DNA from: an uncultured Clostridia bacterium
Lineage (GTDB): Bacteria > Bacillota > Clostridia > Christensenellales > Aristaeellaceae
Assembly: GCA_934647235.1 (NCBI GenBank)
Contig: CAKUFG010000041.1
Span: 1 to 12,906, forward strand
Reading direction: 5' to 3'
Length of the DNA stretch: 12,906 bases
Under the pieces are notes generated by a model. The model was not told where the DNA came from and made no database searches. It saw only the letters and a list, made by a program, of their open reading frames with translations. Positions 1 to 6,103 of the stretch are shown piece by piece (position 1 is the stretch's first letter; each line of letters starts with the position of its first letter). The position numbers and the translations under genes are program-made.

Positions 1-17
1 CGCCGCCGGATTCCAAA

Positions 18-47
18 GGAAAGCGGAGTAGAGATACTCCGCTTTCC
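18..47. other. Perfect 13-bp hairpin with GAGA loop upstream of tRNA-Asn
   Basis: Positions 18-30 are exactly complementary to 35-47, closing a GAGA (GNRA-type) tetraloop at 31-34. The structure ends 5 nt before the tRNA. No T-tract follows on the plus strand, so it is not a classical intrinsic terminator in that direction. It could be a processing structure in a longer tRNA transcript, the end of an upstream unit cut off by the window edge, or part of a small repeat. The structure is certain; its role is unknown. Confidence 0.5.
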
Positions 48-52
48 GATAT

Positions 53-127
53 TCCTCAGTAGCTCAATGGCAGAGCACTCGGCTGTTAACCGAGTTGTTG
101 TAGGTTCGAGCCCTACCTGGGGAGCCA
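53..127 (+). tRNA. tRNA-Asn (anticodon GTT)
   Basis: A complete cloverleaf can be drawn. The acceptor stem pairs 53-59 (TCCTCAG) with 117-123 (CTGGGGA, one G-U pair). The anticodon stem CTCGG/CCGAG encloses a seven-base loop with anticodon GTT at 85-87. The T-arm contains GGTTCGAGCC. The discriminator is G124 and CCA is encoded at 125-127. No promoter is visible in the 52 bases upstream, so transcription may start outside the window. A hairpin terminator follows directly. Confidence 0.96.
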
Positions 128-129
128 GA

Positions 130-156
130 CCGCCGCAGATTCTGCGGCGGGTTTTT
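130..156 (+). terminator. Intrinsic terminator of tRNA-Asn
   Basis: CCGCCGCAG (130-138) pairs with CTGCGGCGG (142-150) around a three-base loop. GTTTTTG follows immediately. It begins 3 nt after the tRNA CCA end, so it terminates the tRNA transcript on the plus strand. The opposite strand has no T-tract. Confidence 0.85.
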
Positions 157-179
157 GTTGTAGTATTGGCCATAATGGC

Positions 180-668
180 TTATGCAAGCAGCGGAATGGA
201 GAAGCTGTCATAAAGGCAATGCTCACCGTTGCTATAAAGAACGAGCCGGCCATGTATATCGGAAAACAAGTGCGTCCATTTGTCATCCCAGGGAATTTCG
301 ACCTTGCACAGATCGTTGAATGAGGCGTATTGCTTTCCAGCCACCTCAAAGCAGTCAGACGTGCCTGGTTGGAGCGTTGGGATTGGCTTTGAGGGCTGGA
401 TTGTTTGCTGCACAGCAGGCTGTGCTGGCTGTGGCTTTCGTTTTCCCTCATAGTGGGAAATCAATGCCTGAAGCCCGATCCATTGCATTATGCCTGTCGC
501 AGCACAAAGCACCCAAATCACAATGGATTTGAAAGAAAACACTGCCGTCAGCAAGGCCGACCCAACGAAAATCCATATTATCAGCATGATCCAGCTAAAG
601 GCATGCAGCGCTTTGTCAAGCTTGGTGTCTTTCACATTTCCCAAAGAAAATACTCGCTTTTTCATCAT
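180..668 (-). CDS. Small membrane protein with two transmembrane helices, unknown function
   Basis: Encodes about 162 residues. The start is a double ATG at 668/665 preceded by AAGGAGG; the second ATG has the better spacing (7 nt against 4). An in-frame upstream ATG at 713 lacks such a site. Residues about 23-45 and 48-70 are hydrophobic helices separated by a very short turn. A proline/glutamine-rich linker (about 76-102) leads to a C-terminal domain of about 60 residues with three cysteines. It resembles no family I recognise. It lies 72 bp downstream of the LRR reading frame on the same strand, but has its own possible -10 box. The region is visibly less GC-rich than the operon at 3116-5840, in keeping with accessory content. 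The reading frame is well supported; no function is proposed. Confidence 0.72.
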   Translation of the reverse strand: MMKKRVFSLGNVKDTKLDKALHAFSWIMLIIWIFVGSALLTAVFSFKSIVIWVLCAATGIMQWIGLQALISHYEGKRKPQPAQPAVQQTIQPSKPIPTLQPGTSDCFEVAGKQYASFNDLCKVEIPWDDKWTHLFSDIHGRLVLYSNGEHCLYDSFSIPLLA

Positions 669-702
669 GCTGCCTCCTTCCGGCCGATGTATCGCAGGCA
701 TC

Positions 703-708
703 ATTATA
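703..708 (-). promoter_or_regulatory. Possible -10 box for the two-helix membrane protein gene
   Basis: A perfect TATAAT reads on the minus strand, about 35 bp upstream of the double ATG, placing a start site near 697. No good -35 hexamer occurs at 16-18 bp spacing, so the promoter call is tentative. Confidence 0.35.
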
Positions 709-740
709 CGCACATGCGGCTCTTAGGCGAGAAGTGCGTT

Positions 741-1619
741 TCAATATTCTGCCGTCGCTGAAGGGAAAAACTGCTTGACCTCAGGCAGCACCTCCGCATC
801 GCAGACAAGCGTCTGCAGGCCAGAAATTTGCGCGAGCGGCTCCCAGCTGAGCGGCGAGATGTTATGCAGGTTGAGCTGCGTCAGGCTGCCGAGCCTTGTC
901 AGCGGTGACAGATCCTGCACTGGCGCATTGAAAAGCGTCAGCATTTGCAGGCCGGTAAATGCTTCGATCCCCGTCAGGCTTTCCAGATATTGCGTATCCA
1001 GAAACAGGCCTTCCAGCCTGGTAAGCGGCGCCAGCGGCTGAAGGCTGGTCAAGCCCTCCGGCTGCCAGAGCGAGAGCCAGCGCAGATCGGTAAGCTGCGC
1101 AATATCCGCCAATTGCTGCGCATTGCAGGGCCACAGCGACAGCCCCCGCAGGCTGCTGCAGCTTATTAAATCAGAAATATCGTTGAGCTGCTGACAATTC
1201 ATCAGGTACAGAGTTTGCATTGCAGACAGTGTTTGCAGGCTCGCCGCACTGACCAAAGGCGTCTGGCTGGCGTTGAGCATGTAAAGCTGCGGGCATTTTT
1301 CCAGCGGCGAAAAATCCGTCGCCGGGTTTTCGCTGATGCGTACCTCCCGCAGCTCAATGCAGGAGGCCAGCGGCGACAGATCCGTGATCTGATTGCCATG
1401 CAGATCCAGCCGCTGCAGCGGCGAGCCCGCCAGCGGCGAAAGATCCGTGATCTGATTGCCGTGCAGATCCAGCCGCTGCAGCGGCAAGCCCGCCAGCGGC
1501 GAAAGATCGGTAATCTGCTGATTGCACAGCGCCAGCGTGCGCAGATTCGGCATTTGCGCCAGATCATCCAGGCAGCTAAGCGTGCCATACGCATTGATCG
1601 TTTCGCTGCCGCACTGTAG
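741..1619 (-). CDS. Leucine-rich-repeat (internalin-like) protein, probably 5'-truncated
   Basis: About 292 codons of LRR sequence. Repeats of the type LxxLDLHGNQITDLSPLAG run from the N-terminal side. Later, less regular repeats end in a C-terminal cap near residues PEVKQFFPSATAEY. Such LRRs form solenoids for protein binding, usually at the cell surface in Bacillota, but no signal peptide, LPXTG or membrane anchor is present here. Two 63-bp repeat units (1378-1440, 1441-1503) differ at only two bases. The 5' end is unclear. The frame stays open to 1892, but that part lacks LRR character, crosses a plus-strand terminator and overlaps the start of the divergent secreted-protein gene. The first in-frame ATG within the LRR part (1553) has no ribosome binding site and would cut a repeat. 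It is probably a remnant whose 5' end was lost near 1619; an unusual start cannot be excluded. Confidence 0.6.
   Translation of the reverse strand, partial: LQCGSETINAYGTLSCLDDLAQMPNLRTLALCNQQITDLSPLAGLPLQRLDLHGNQITDLSPLAGSPLQRLDLHGNQITDLSPLASCIELREVRISENPATDFSPLEKCPQLYMLNASQTPLVSAASLQTLSAMQTLYLMNCQQLNDISDLISCSSLRGLSLWPCNAQQLADIAQLTDLRWLSLWQPEGLTSLQPLAPLTRLEGLFLDTQYLESLTGIEAFTGLQMLTLFNAPVQDLSPLTRLGSLTQLNLHNISPLSWEPLAQISGLQTLVCDAEVLPEVKQFFPSATAEY
1378..1503. repeat. 63-bp tandem duplication inside the LRR gene
   Basis: Units 1378-1440 and 1441-1503 match at 61 of 63 positions. The differences are A/G at unit position 21 and G/A at unit position 46. Each unit encodes exactly one 21-residue LRR, so the duplication keeps the frame. 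A diverged third unit begins at 1504. Confidence 0.9.
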
Positions 1620-1647
1620 GCTGCCCCGCTTGCCGGGCAGCTTTTTT
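1620..1647 (+). terminator. Strong plus-strand intrinsic terminator with no upstream plus-strand gene
   Basis: GCTGCCC (1620-1626) pairs with GGGCAGC (1635-1641), followed by six T residues (1642-1647). It points in the plus direction, but the sequence to its left is the minus-strand LRR gene. It may be the surviving end of a lost plus-strand unit, or may stop antisense transcription. It coincides with the point where LRR coding character ends. Confidence 0.7.
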
Positions 1648-1718
1648 GCTTTGCACCAAGGAATGGGAAGAAAACCGCAGCGGCTATCGTTATATTCTTG
1701 TGAAAGGGGTGACGCTTC

Positions 1719-2786
1719 ATGAAGAAGGCTGCCGTGCTGCTTATGCTGATGATCCTGCTGTGCGCTTGGATGTGCCTGCCTGCAGGCGCTTCGGAGGAGC
1801 CAGGCAGAAAGCGGCTGATTGTGGCTTCTGTGGTAGGCGACGAAGGCGAAAAGTGCTACTATTATCGAGCGCCGGAGGAATCGCAGCAGCAAATTGCGGG
1901 CTTTTATTATCCAGGCGCGCAGGTCTATATGCTGGAGTATGGCCCGGAATGGTGCCGCGTTTTTCTGTGTGCGGAATGGTATATGAAAACATCGCAGCTG
2001 AAAAGAACCGGCGCGGCCAGGATTGAGCCAATCGGCTTTGCCTTTGCCTCCTTTGAACCGGGCGAGCCGTTTGTAGATCCAAATGGCTTTATCGAATCAC
2101 TGGGGGATTGTGATCTGAGCAAGCATGGAGATATCGTCGAAAATGGGGGAGCGCTGAAGCTGATTGGCTATGCGGGCGAGTTTTTGCAGATTCAGTATGG
2201 AAACTACGACGGCTTTGTTTTGAGAAGATACGCATCCACCATGCCGTTTGACAGCATCCTGCTGCCTGATGAAGTGCCGCGAACGCTTGCGGCTGGCAGC
2301 TACACCGTTGGGGAGAATCTGCCTGCCGGGCTGTGGCGCATTTCCGTACAGCAGGGGCAGGATGCGATCGTGCAAATACAAAACGCCAGCGGAAAGCTGT
2401 TGGAGCATCGGATAAGCGGCAGGCAAAACGCACCTTATGCTGTGCTGCTCCCCATGCAAGCAAATATCTCGCTGTCCGAGCCGTGCATTTTTACGCCTGT
2501 TTCTTCTATTGATATGGCAGATACCACCATTTTCGATGGCCGCCAGATTTGCGGAATCGATTTTCAGGGGGCCCCTGAAGCTTATTATAAAATCGCTGCA
2601 GACAATATGCACGACGCTTATTATATTGTATCTGCGCTTATGCAGGATATCACGCTGGACGTCGGAGAGCGCTATACGCTGCAGCCAAACGAAGAAATCA
2701 GCGAGCGCCTGAATGACGGATATGTGATCGAGCTGCACAACTGCAGTCTGATCGATACGGCGGATGACGAGAACTATGGCAGTTAA
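1719..2786 (+). CDS. Secreted protein with SH3-like domains and a VGxxxPAG motif domain
   Basis: Encodes 355 residues. A start at 1719 with AAAGGGG at 1703-1709 opens a typical signal peptide: MKK, a hydrophobic core at about 4-20, and an AGA-type cleavage site near residue 24. Residues about 40-95 (GAQVYMLEYGPEWCRVFL) and 140-172 (ALKLIGYAGEFLQIQYG) have the spacing of bacterial SH3-like beta-barrels, which often bind cell wall. Residues about 192-260 contain GSYTVGENLPAGLWRI, resembling a domain recurrent in extracellular Bacillota proteins with the pattern GxYxVGxDIPAGxY. A further beta-rich domain follows at about 285-345. No catalytic motif or cell-wall anchor is visible. It is likely an exported wall- or ligand-binding protein; the partner is unknown. 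It is divergent from the LRR gene and ends before a terminator at 2817-2852. No convincing promoter is visible upstream. Confidence 0.82.
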   Translation: MKKAAVLLMLMILLCAWMCLPAGASEEPGRKRLIVASVVGDEGEKCYYYRAPEESQQQIAGFYYPGAQVYMLEYGPEWCRVFLCAEWYMKTSQLKRTGAARIEPIGFAFASFEPGEPFVDPNGFIESLGDCDLSKHGDIVENGGALKLIGYAGEFLQIQYGNYDGFVLRRYASTMPFDSILLPDEVPRTLAAGSYTVGENLPAGLWRISVQQGQDAIVQIQNASGKLLEHRISGRQNAPYAVLLPMQANISLSEPCIFTPVSSIDMADTTIFDGRQICGIDFQGAPEAYYKIAADNMHDAYYIVSALMQDITLDVGERYTLQPNEEISERLNDGYVIELHNCSLIDTADDENYGS

Positions 2787-2788
2787 CG

Positions 2789-2810
2789 AAAACACAGCGT
2801 TCTGTTTTTT
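2789..2810 (+). terminator. Weak terminator-like hairpin directly after the secreted-protein gene
   Basis: AAAACACAG (2789-2797) pairs with CTGTTTTTT (2802-2810) except for one C-T mismatch, around loop CGTT. The T-run is part of the stem. It may act together with the stronger terminator at 2817-2852. Confidence 0.3.
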
Positions 2811-2816
2811 GTGTGC

Positions 2817-2852
2817 GCGGGCTGGGCTCATGGGGGGACGGCTCGCTTTTTT
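2817..2852 (+). terminator. Intrinsic terminator after the secreted-protein gene
   Basis: GCGGGCTG (2817-2824) pairs with CGGCTCGC (2839-2846), including two G-U pairs, around a 14-nt loop. Six T residues (2847-2852) follow. It separates the secreted-protein gene from the operon that begins at the next promoter. Confidence 0.6.
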
Positions 2853-2884
2853 GATAGAAAGACCGGCTGGGGCCCTTCTGCGCA

Positions 2885-2913
2885 TTGATTTATGCCCGTT
2901 TGCGTGATAGAAT
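2885..2913 (+). promoter_or_regulatory. Sigma-A promoter with extended -10 for the MBL/ATC-hydrolase operon
   Basis: TTGATT (2885-2890), a 17-bp spacer and TAGAAT (2908-2913), preceded by TG one base upstream (2905-2906, extended -10). The predicted start lies near 2920, giving a leader of roughly 195 nt before the ATG at 3116. Confidence 0.65.
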
Positions 2914-2919
2914 AAGGAT

Positions 2920-2991
2920 GCGCATGCGGTATGGCATGCGCGGCTGCCTGCGGGCGGCTTTTCTAAGACCTAATGGTTAGATAACTCTAAC
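2920..2991 (+). promoter_or_regulatory. Palindromic 5' leader of the MBL/ATC-hydrolase operon
   Basis: Three hairpins follow the predicted start. GCGCATGC/GCATGCGC at 2920-2941 has 8 bp and a 6-nt loop. GCTGCC/GGGCGGC at 2943-2958, with one G-U pair and a four-base loop, is followed by TTTTCT and could act as a weak attenuator. GTTAGA/TCTAAC at 2976-2991 has 6 bp and loop TAAC, and could be an operator. No known riboswitch class is recognisable. Whether these act as RNA hairpins or DNA sites is not determinable from sequence alone. Confidence 0.4.
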
Positions 2992-3079
2992 ATATAGCGA
3001 AGGGCGGCGCAGCCTGATCTGCCGGCGGGCGCAGGCGGCGCGCTGCCTGGCCACAAGGGACCTATGCGGCCGAGCATGC

Positions 3080-3095
3080 GCTGCCGCGCGGCAGC
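3080..3095. other. Perfect 16-bp palindrome upstream of the MBL gene
   Basis: GCTGCCGCGCGGCAGC is a perfect palindrome ending 5 nt before the AAGGAGG ribosome binding site (3101-3107). In RNA it can form a 6-bp hairpin next to the Shine-Dalgarno sequence. In DNA it could bind a dimeric repressor. A role is not shown. Confidence 0.4.
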
Positions 3096-3115
3096 AAGCG
3101 AAGGAGGAAACGGCG

Positions 3116-3979
3116 ATGTCCAGAAAGACGACGGAGTTCCAGAAAAAGGAAATGAGCAGGATGTACCGCGGCAAGGAGATCTTCAAGCCCCTCAATACCG
3201 GCTGGATCGACGATCACGTGGGCTGCGTGCGCGAGTGGGTGGCCAACATCTTCTTCTATCGCAAGGGCGATACCACCATCATGATCGACGCGGGCTACAA
3301 TTACGACCGCCTGTCCGAAAAAATGGGCTGGCTGGGCATTGATCCCAAATCCATCCGCCACATCCTGATTACGCACCAGGACACCGACCACGTGGGCGCG
3401 GTGGAGGCCGACAGCCCCGGTCTGTTCAAAAATGCCACGCTGTATGTGGGCGAAATTGAGAACAAATACCTCACCGGCGAAACGCGCCGCAGGGTGATCT
3501 ACCATCTATATAAGCTGCCGCAGGTGACGATCAACAATCCCAAGGTGCTGCTGCGCGACGGCCAGGTGCTTGATATCGACGGCATCCGGATCGAGTGCTT
3601 CCTCGTGCCCGGCCATACCTGGGGGCACATGGTCTATCTGATCGACGGCAAATACCTGTTCACCGGCGATACCATCTGGTTCGGCGCGGACGGTGGCTAC
3701 AGCTTCATCTCCGCCCTGGCGGAGGACAACAAGCTGTCTGTGCGCTCGCTGGCCGCCCTGCAGCAGCGGCTGCAAAAGCGCGGTCTGCGCCCGCTGTTCA
3801 TCACCGGCCATACGGGCTGGACGGATAACTTTGATTTCGCCTTCGCCCACAAGGATCGCCTTTGCTCGCCCTTCGGCAAGCGCGTGCACGATCCCAGCGC
3901 GCCCTACGACGCATACGACGAGTCGGACGATACCGAGCAGAACGCGAAAGCGGGCTATCTGAAGGGAGTGGGACGATGA
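3116..3979 (+). CDS. MBL-fold metallo-hydrolase
   Basis: Encodes 287 residues. The ATG at 3116 lies 8 nt after AAGGAGG. The metallo-beta-lactamase signature is complete. THQDTDHVG gives H87, D89, D91 and H92, an HxDxDH variant of the usual HxHxDH seen in many MBL hydrolases. H167 lies in PGHTWGH, bridging D185 in TGDT, and H232 in TGHTGW. A cytoplasmic di-metal hydrolase of the lactonase/thioesterase-like type is expected; no signal peptide is seen and the substrate is unknown. The last 35 or so residues form an acidic, low-complexity tail. The stop codon overlaps the next gene's start (ATGA), implying translational coupling with an ATC-hydrolase-like protein, so the MBL enzyme may open or process the same or a related ring substrate. 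That link is inference from context only. Confidence 0.93.
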   Translation: MSRKTTEFQKKEMSRMYRGKEIFKPLNTGWIDDHVGCVREWVANIFFYRKGDTTIMIDAGYNYDRLSEKMGWLGIDPKSIRHILITHQDTDHVGAVEADSPGLFKNATLYVGEIENKYLTGETRRRVIYHLYKLPQVTINNPKVLLRDGQVLDIDGIRIECFLVPGHTWGHMVYLIDGKYLFTGDTIWFGADGGYSFISALAEDNKLSVRSLAALQQRLQKRGLRPLFITGHTGWTDNFDFAFAHKDRLCSPFGKRVHDPSAPYDAYDESDDTEQNAKAGYLKGVGR

Positions 3980-4677
3980 AGGACAGCGAGCTGCAATTTG
4001 ACCGCAGCTGCCACGCGCTGTACACCAGGGCGTGCAGGCAGCAGATTGTATCCAGAATTGCGCTGCATTACCCGGCGGCGCAGCGTGAGGAAATCTGGAC
4101 GCGCGTGCAGCGGCAGTTTGTCGATTTTCTGGCCGATTGGCGCACCGACCTGGGCGGAAAGAAGAACTTTCACAACGGCAGGGGCGGCACCTACGACTGC
4201 ATCGCCCTGATGGCCTATTATGTGGTGTGCAGGGATAAAACCTGCCTGGCGGAAATCGAAGGGATGGAGGGCGCGCTGTTCCTGCCCGCGTTCCGCAGGC
4301 TGCGGTTTGTAAACTGCAACAAGCCGATTTTCAAAAAGCTGCTGCATACTGCCTTTATGAACGCCAAAAAGCGCTGCGATCAGTGGAATGATTATCAGAT
4401 GCACGTCGCGCCCTATGCTCCGGACAAGCCCATCTATTATGAGTTTACCGCCTGCCCGGTGGCGGAGTTTGCCAGGCAGCACGATCTGCTGGAGGTCATG
4501 CCCGCGCTGTGCAACCCCGATTATGAGGGCATGGCGCTGATTCACGCGCGCCTGGTGTGCAAAACCACCTGCTCCAACGGCTGCAAATGCGATTACGCCA
4601 TCTGCGGCGATCAGGATGCATACATTAAGCTTCACCCCGAATACCGGGACGAGGCGGGATACAGGAGGAATCGATAA
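3976..4677 (+). CDS. ATC-hydrolase-like protein, first copy (L-2-amino-thiazoline-4-carboxylic acid hydrolase family)
   Basis: Encodes 233 residues. The start at 3976 overlaps the previous stop by 4 nt (ATGA), with a GGGAG-type site upstream. The C-terminal half has the family pattern: C160-PVAEFARQHDLLEVMPAL-C179-N-P-D-Y, then C195, and a cysteine-rich end with C199, C203, C205-D206-Y and C210. The founding enzyme, from Pseudomonas, opens the thiazoline ring of ATC to give S-carbamoyl-cysteine. Whether Bacillota members do this is not established. The N-terminal half (about 1-150) is helical and includes GKKNFHNGRGGTYDCIALMAYY. It is cytoplasmic, with no signal peptide. A second, diverged family member sits two genes downstream. 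The extra cysteines near the C-terminus suggest metal binding or redox chemistry in this copy. Family assignment is from memory of the motif. Confidence 0.78.
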   Translation: MKDSELQFDRSCHALYTRACRQQIVSRIALHYPAAQREEIWTRVQRQFVDFLADWRTDLGGKKNFHNGRGGTYDCIALMAYYVVCRDKTCLAEIEGMEGALFLPAFRRLRFVNCNKPIFKKLLHTAFMNAKKRCDQWNDYQMHVAPYAPDKPIYYEFTACPVAEFARQHDLLEVMPALCNPDYEGMALIHARLVCKTTCSNGCKCDYAICGDQDAYIKLHPEYRDEAGYRRNR

Positions 4678-4678
4678 T

Positions 4679-5170
4679 ATGCTTGGACGTGCAATTCTGG
4701 CGGGTCTGGGCCTGGGCGCGCTGCTGGTGCTGGTGTGCGCCGTCGGCATCCGCAATGGCGCGGTGGGCATGGTGCATCTGTACAGCGAGCAGGTGCAGCA
4801 GCGCTGCGTGCAGAATGGGCTTACGACAAAGGAGCGTATCCGCCGCAATAGTCTGCGCTTCAAGGCCCTGTGCCTGCCGGGCTATATCGCGTATGTGCTG
4901 GTCTGCGTCTACGCCCTCAACGGCGCGCGCGGCTTTGTGCAGGGCTTCTGGCAGCTGCTTGTCATTCTGTCCGTGATGAACCTGATCGACCGCTTGCTGG
5001 TGGACGATTGGTGGGTGGGGCACACGAGCGCCTGGACGATCCCCGGCACGGAGGATCTGAAGCCCTATATTCCCGCCGATGTGAAAAAGAAGAAATGGCT
5101 CTTCGGCACGGTGGGCATGGCGGTGATTGCCGCGGTGCTGGCCGGCGTGATGGCAATTTTCATTCATTGA
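4679..5170 (+). CDS. Four-helix membrane protein between the two ATC-hydrolase-like genes
   Basis: Encodes 163 residues. The ATG at 4679 follows AGGAGG (4663-4668) with a 10-nt gap; an in-frame ATG at 4616 lies inside the preceding gene and is rejected. Hydrophobic helices lie at about 5-24, 62-81, 84-105 and 140-162. A basic cytoplasmic-type loop (TTKERIRRNSLRFK) follows the first helix. The loop between helices 3 and 4 carries a conserved-looking stretch, DRLLVDDWWVGHTSAWTIPG followed by TEDL. I recall similar GTED-containing membrane proteins in Clostridia, but no named family. The gene starts 1 bp after the preceding stop, so it belongs to the same operon. It may be a transporter subunit, a membrane anchor or a sensor for the neighbouring hydrolases; function is not known. 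Confidence 0.82.
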   Translation: MLGRAILAGLGLGALLVLVCAVGIRNGAVGMVHLYSEQVQQRCVQNGLTTKERIRRNSLRFKALCLPGYIAYVLVCVYALNGARGFVQGFWQLLVILSVMNLIDRLLVDDWWVGHTSAWTIPGTEDLKPYIPADVKKKKWLFGTVGMAVIAAVLAGVMAIFIH

Positions 5171-5210
5171 GCCGCTGAACCCGCGATACGCAGATAACGG
5201 AGGGAAGACC

Positions 5211-5840
5211 ATGAAATACGCCGGTATGCCCATGGGAATGTGGGCGCTGTTTGCAGCATCGTTCCAAAAGCAGCTGACGCGCGTGCTGGGCTATGACGCG
5301 GCCGCCGCCGCGCAGATCAGGCGCAGCGCTAAGCCCAGGTATCAGAAGATCATCGCGGAGCTGCCCGAGTTTGAGCGCGCGGACCGCTTCAAAATGAACA
5401 TCGTCAACTGCGCCATGCTTGGGGCGTTCATCCTGTCCATGCCCAGGCGCCCCAGCGTAGAGGCGCTGACGCGCTACTACGCCGATGCGATGATGACCAG
5501 GCCCATGCGCTGGTTCTGCCGCAAAAGCGGCAAGGCCAAGTTCTCCGCCAGGGATATCGCCGGCATGAAGGCCACGGCGCAGCTCAAGGCGGCGGACCGC
5601 AACCCCTATTCCTGGAACATGGATTTCTACGAATACCCGGACGGCAGCGGCTATGAGGGCCGCTTTACCCGCTGCGGCATCTGCACGCTGATGAAAAAGC
5701 TGGGGCTGTACGACCTGACCCCCGCCCTGTGCCGCCTGGATTATACCATGAGCGAGGCGGGCGGCGCGACGGACTTTGTCCGCCAGTATACCCTGGCCTC
5801 CGGCGGCCCGTACTGCGACTGCGGATATAAGAAAAAATAA
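5211..5840 (+). CDS. ATC-hydrolase-like protein, second copy
   Basis: Encodes 209 residues. GGAGGG at 5199-5204 lies 6 nt before the ATG. The C-terminal part closely fits the L-2-amino-thiazoline-4-carboxylic acid hydrolase family pattern: GYEGRFTR, C155-G-I-C158, LxPAL-C174-R-L-D177-Y, then a TLASGGPY stretch ending in C202-D-C204-Y near the terminus. The two copies share the Cx(n)PALCxxDY core and the CDxxY or CxCDY ending but differ strongly elsewhere. The first has more C-terminal cysteines; this one has the more typical family ending. The N-terminus is helical (MWALFAASFQKQLTRVLG). It is the last gene of the operon and is followed by a hairpin terminator at 5850-5895. The substrate is unproven. 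Two family members in one operon suggest a heteromer or two related substrates. Confidence 0.82.
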   Translation: MKYAGMPMGMWALFAASFQKQLTRVLGYDAAAAAQIRRSAKPRYQKIIAELPEFERADRFKMNIVNCAMLGAFILSMPRRPSVEALTRYYADAMMTRPMRWFCRKSGKAKFSARDIAGMKATAQLKAADRNPYSWNMDFYEYPDGSGYEGRFTRCGICTLMKKLGLYDLTPALCRLDYTMSEAGGATDFVRQYTLASGGPYCDCGYKKK

Positions 5841-5849
5841 CCGGCAAAC

Positions 5850-5895
5850 AAGCAAGCTGTTCCCTGCGGAAAAGCCCGCGCGGAGCAGCTTGCTT
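5850..5895 (+). terminator. Hairpin terminator of the MBL/ATC-hydrolase operon
   Basis: The 14-nt arm at 5850-5863 pairs with 5882-5895 (one G-U pair), enclosing an 18-nt loop. The following T-tract is poor (TGCTTTGCC), so termination may be incomplete. It starts 10 nt after the last stop codon of the operon. Confidence 0.6.
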
Positions 5896-5922
5896 TGCTT
5901 TGCCAAGCCTTTGCTTTTCCGA

Positions 5923-5951
5923 TTGCCGAACAGCCGGCGATGCGGTATAAT
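5923..5951 (+). promoter_or_regulatory. Sigma-A promoter for the SGNH hydrolase gene
   Basis: TTGCCG (5923-5928), a 17-bp spacer and a perfect TATAAT (5946-5951). The predicted start is near 5958, giving a leader of about 146 nt before the ATG at 6104. The leader holds a 10-bp palindrome, CGCTTAAGCG (6024-6033), and a 24-codon open frame (6002-6076) without a visible ribosome binding site. Confidence 0.7.
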
Positions 5952-6103
5952 CAGTGGGAATAACAGCTGGCCGGACCTCGCTGTTTCAAATATAACGGCG
6001 AATGGCTGAACGATATCCGGAAGCGCTTAAGCGTCTGAAAATGGCGCTGTACAGGGCCCTGCCAGCACTCCGCTGACGCCATTCAAACAGGAGCTTATCA
6101 ACC

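Noticed and set aside
1378..1503. CRISPR-like repeats
   Set aside because: The repeats are contiguous, without spacers, and encode one LRR each.
53..2800. A genomic island integrated at tRNA-Asn
   Set aside because: The genes beside the tRNA look accessory, but no integrase and no repeated tRNA 3' end (attachment site) is present in the window.
3955..4863. A 302-codon minus-strand open frame opposite the ATC-hydrolase-like gene
   Set aside because: It is antisense to two well-supported genes with good ribosome binding sites; long antisense frames are expected in GC-rich coding DNA.
6002..6076. A 24-codon upstream open frame as a gene
   Set aside because: No visible ribosome binding site and no recognisable peptide; kept only as a low-interest observation.
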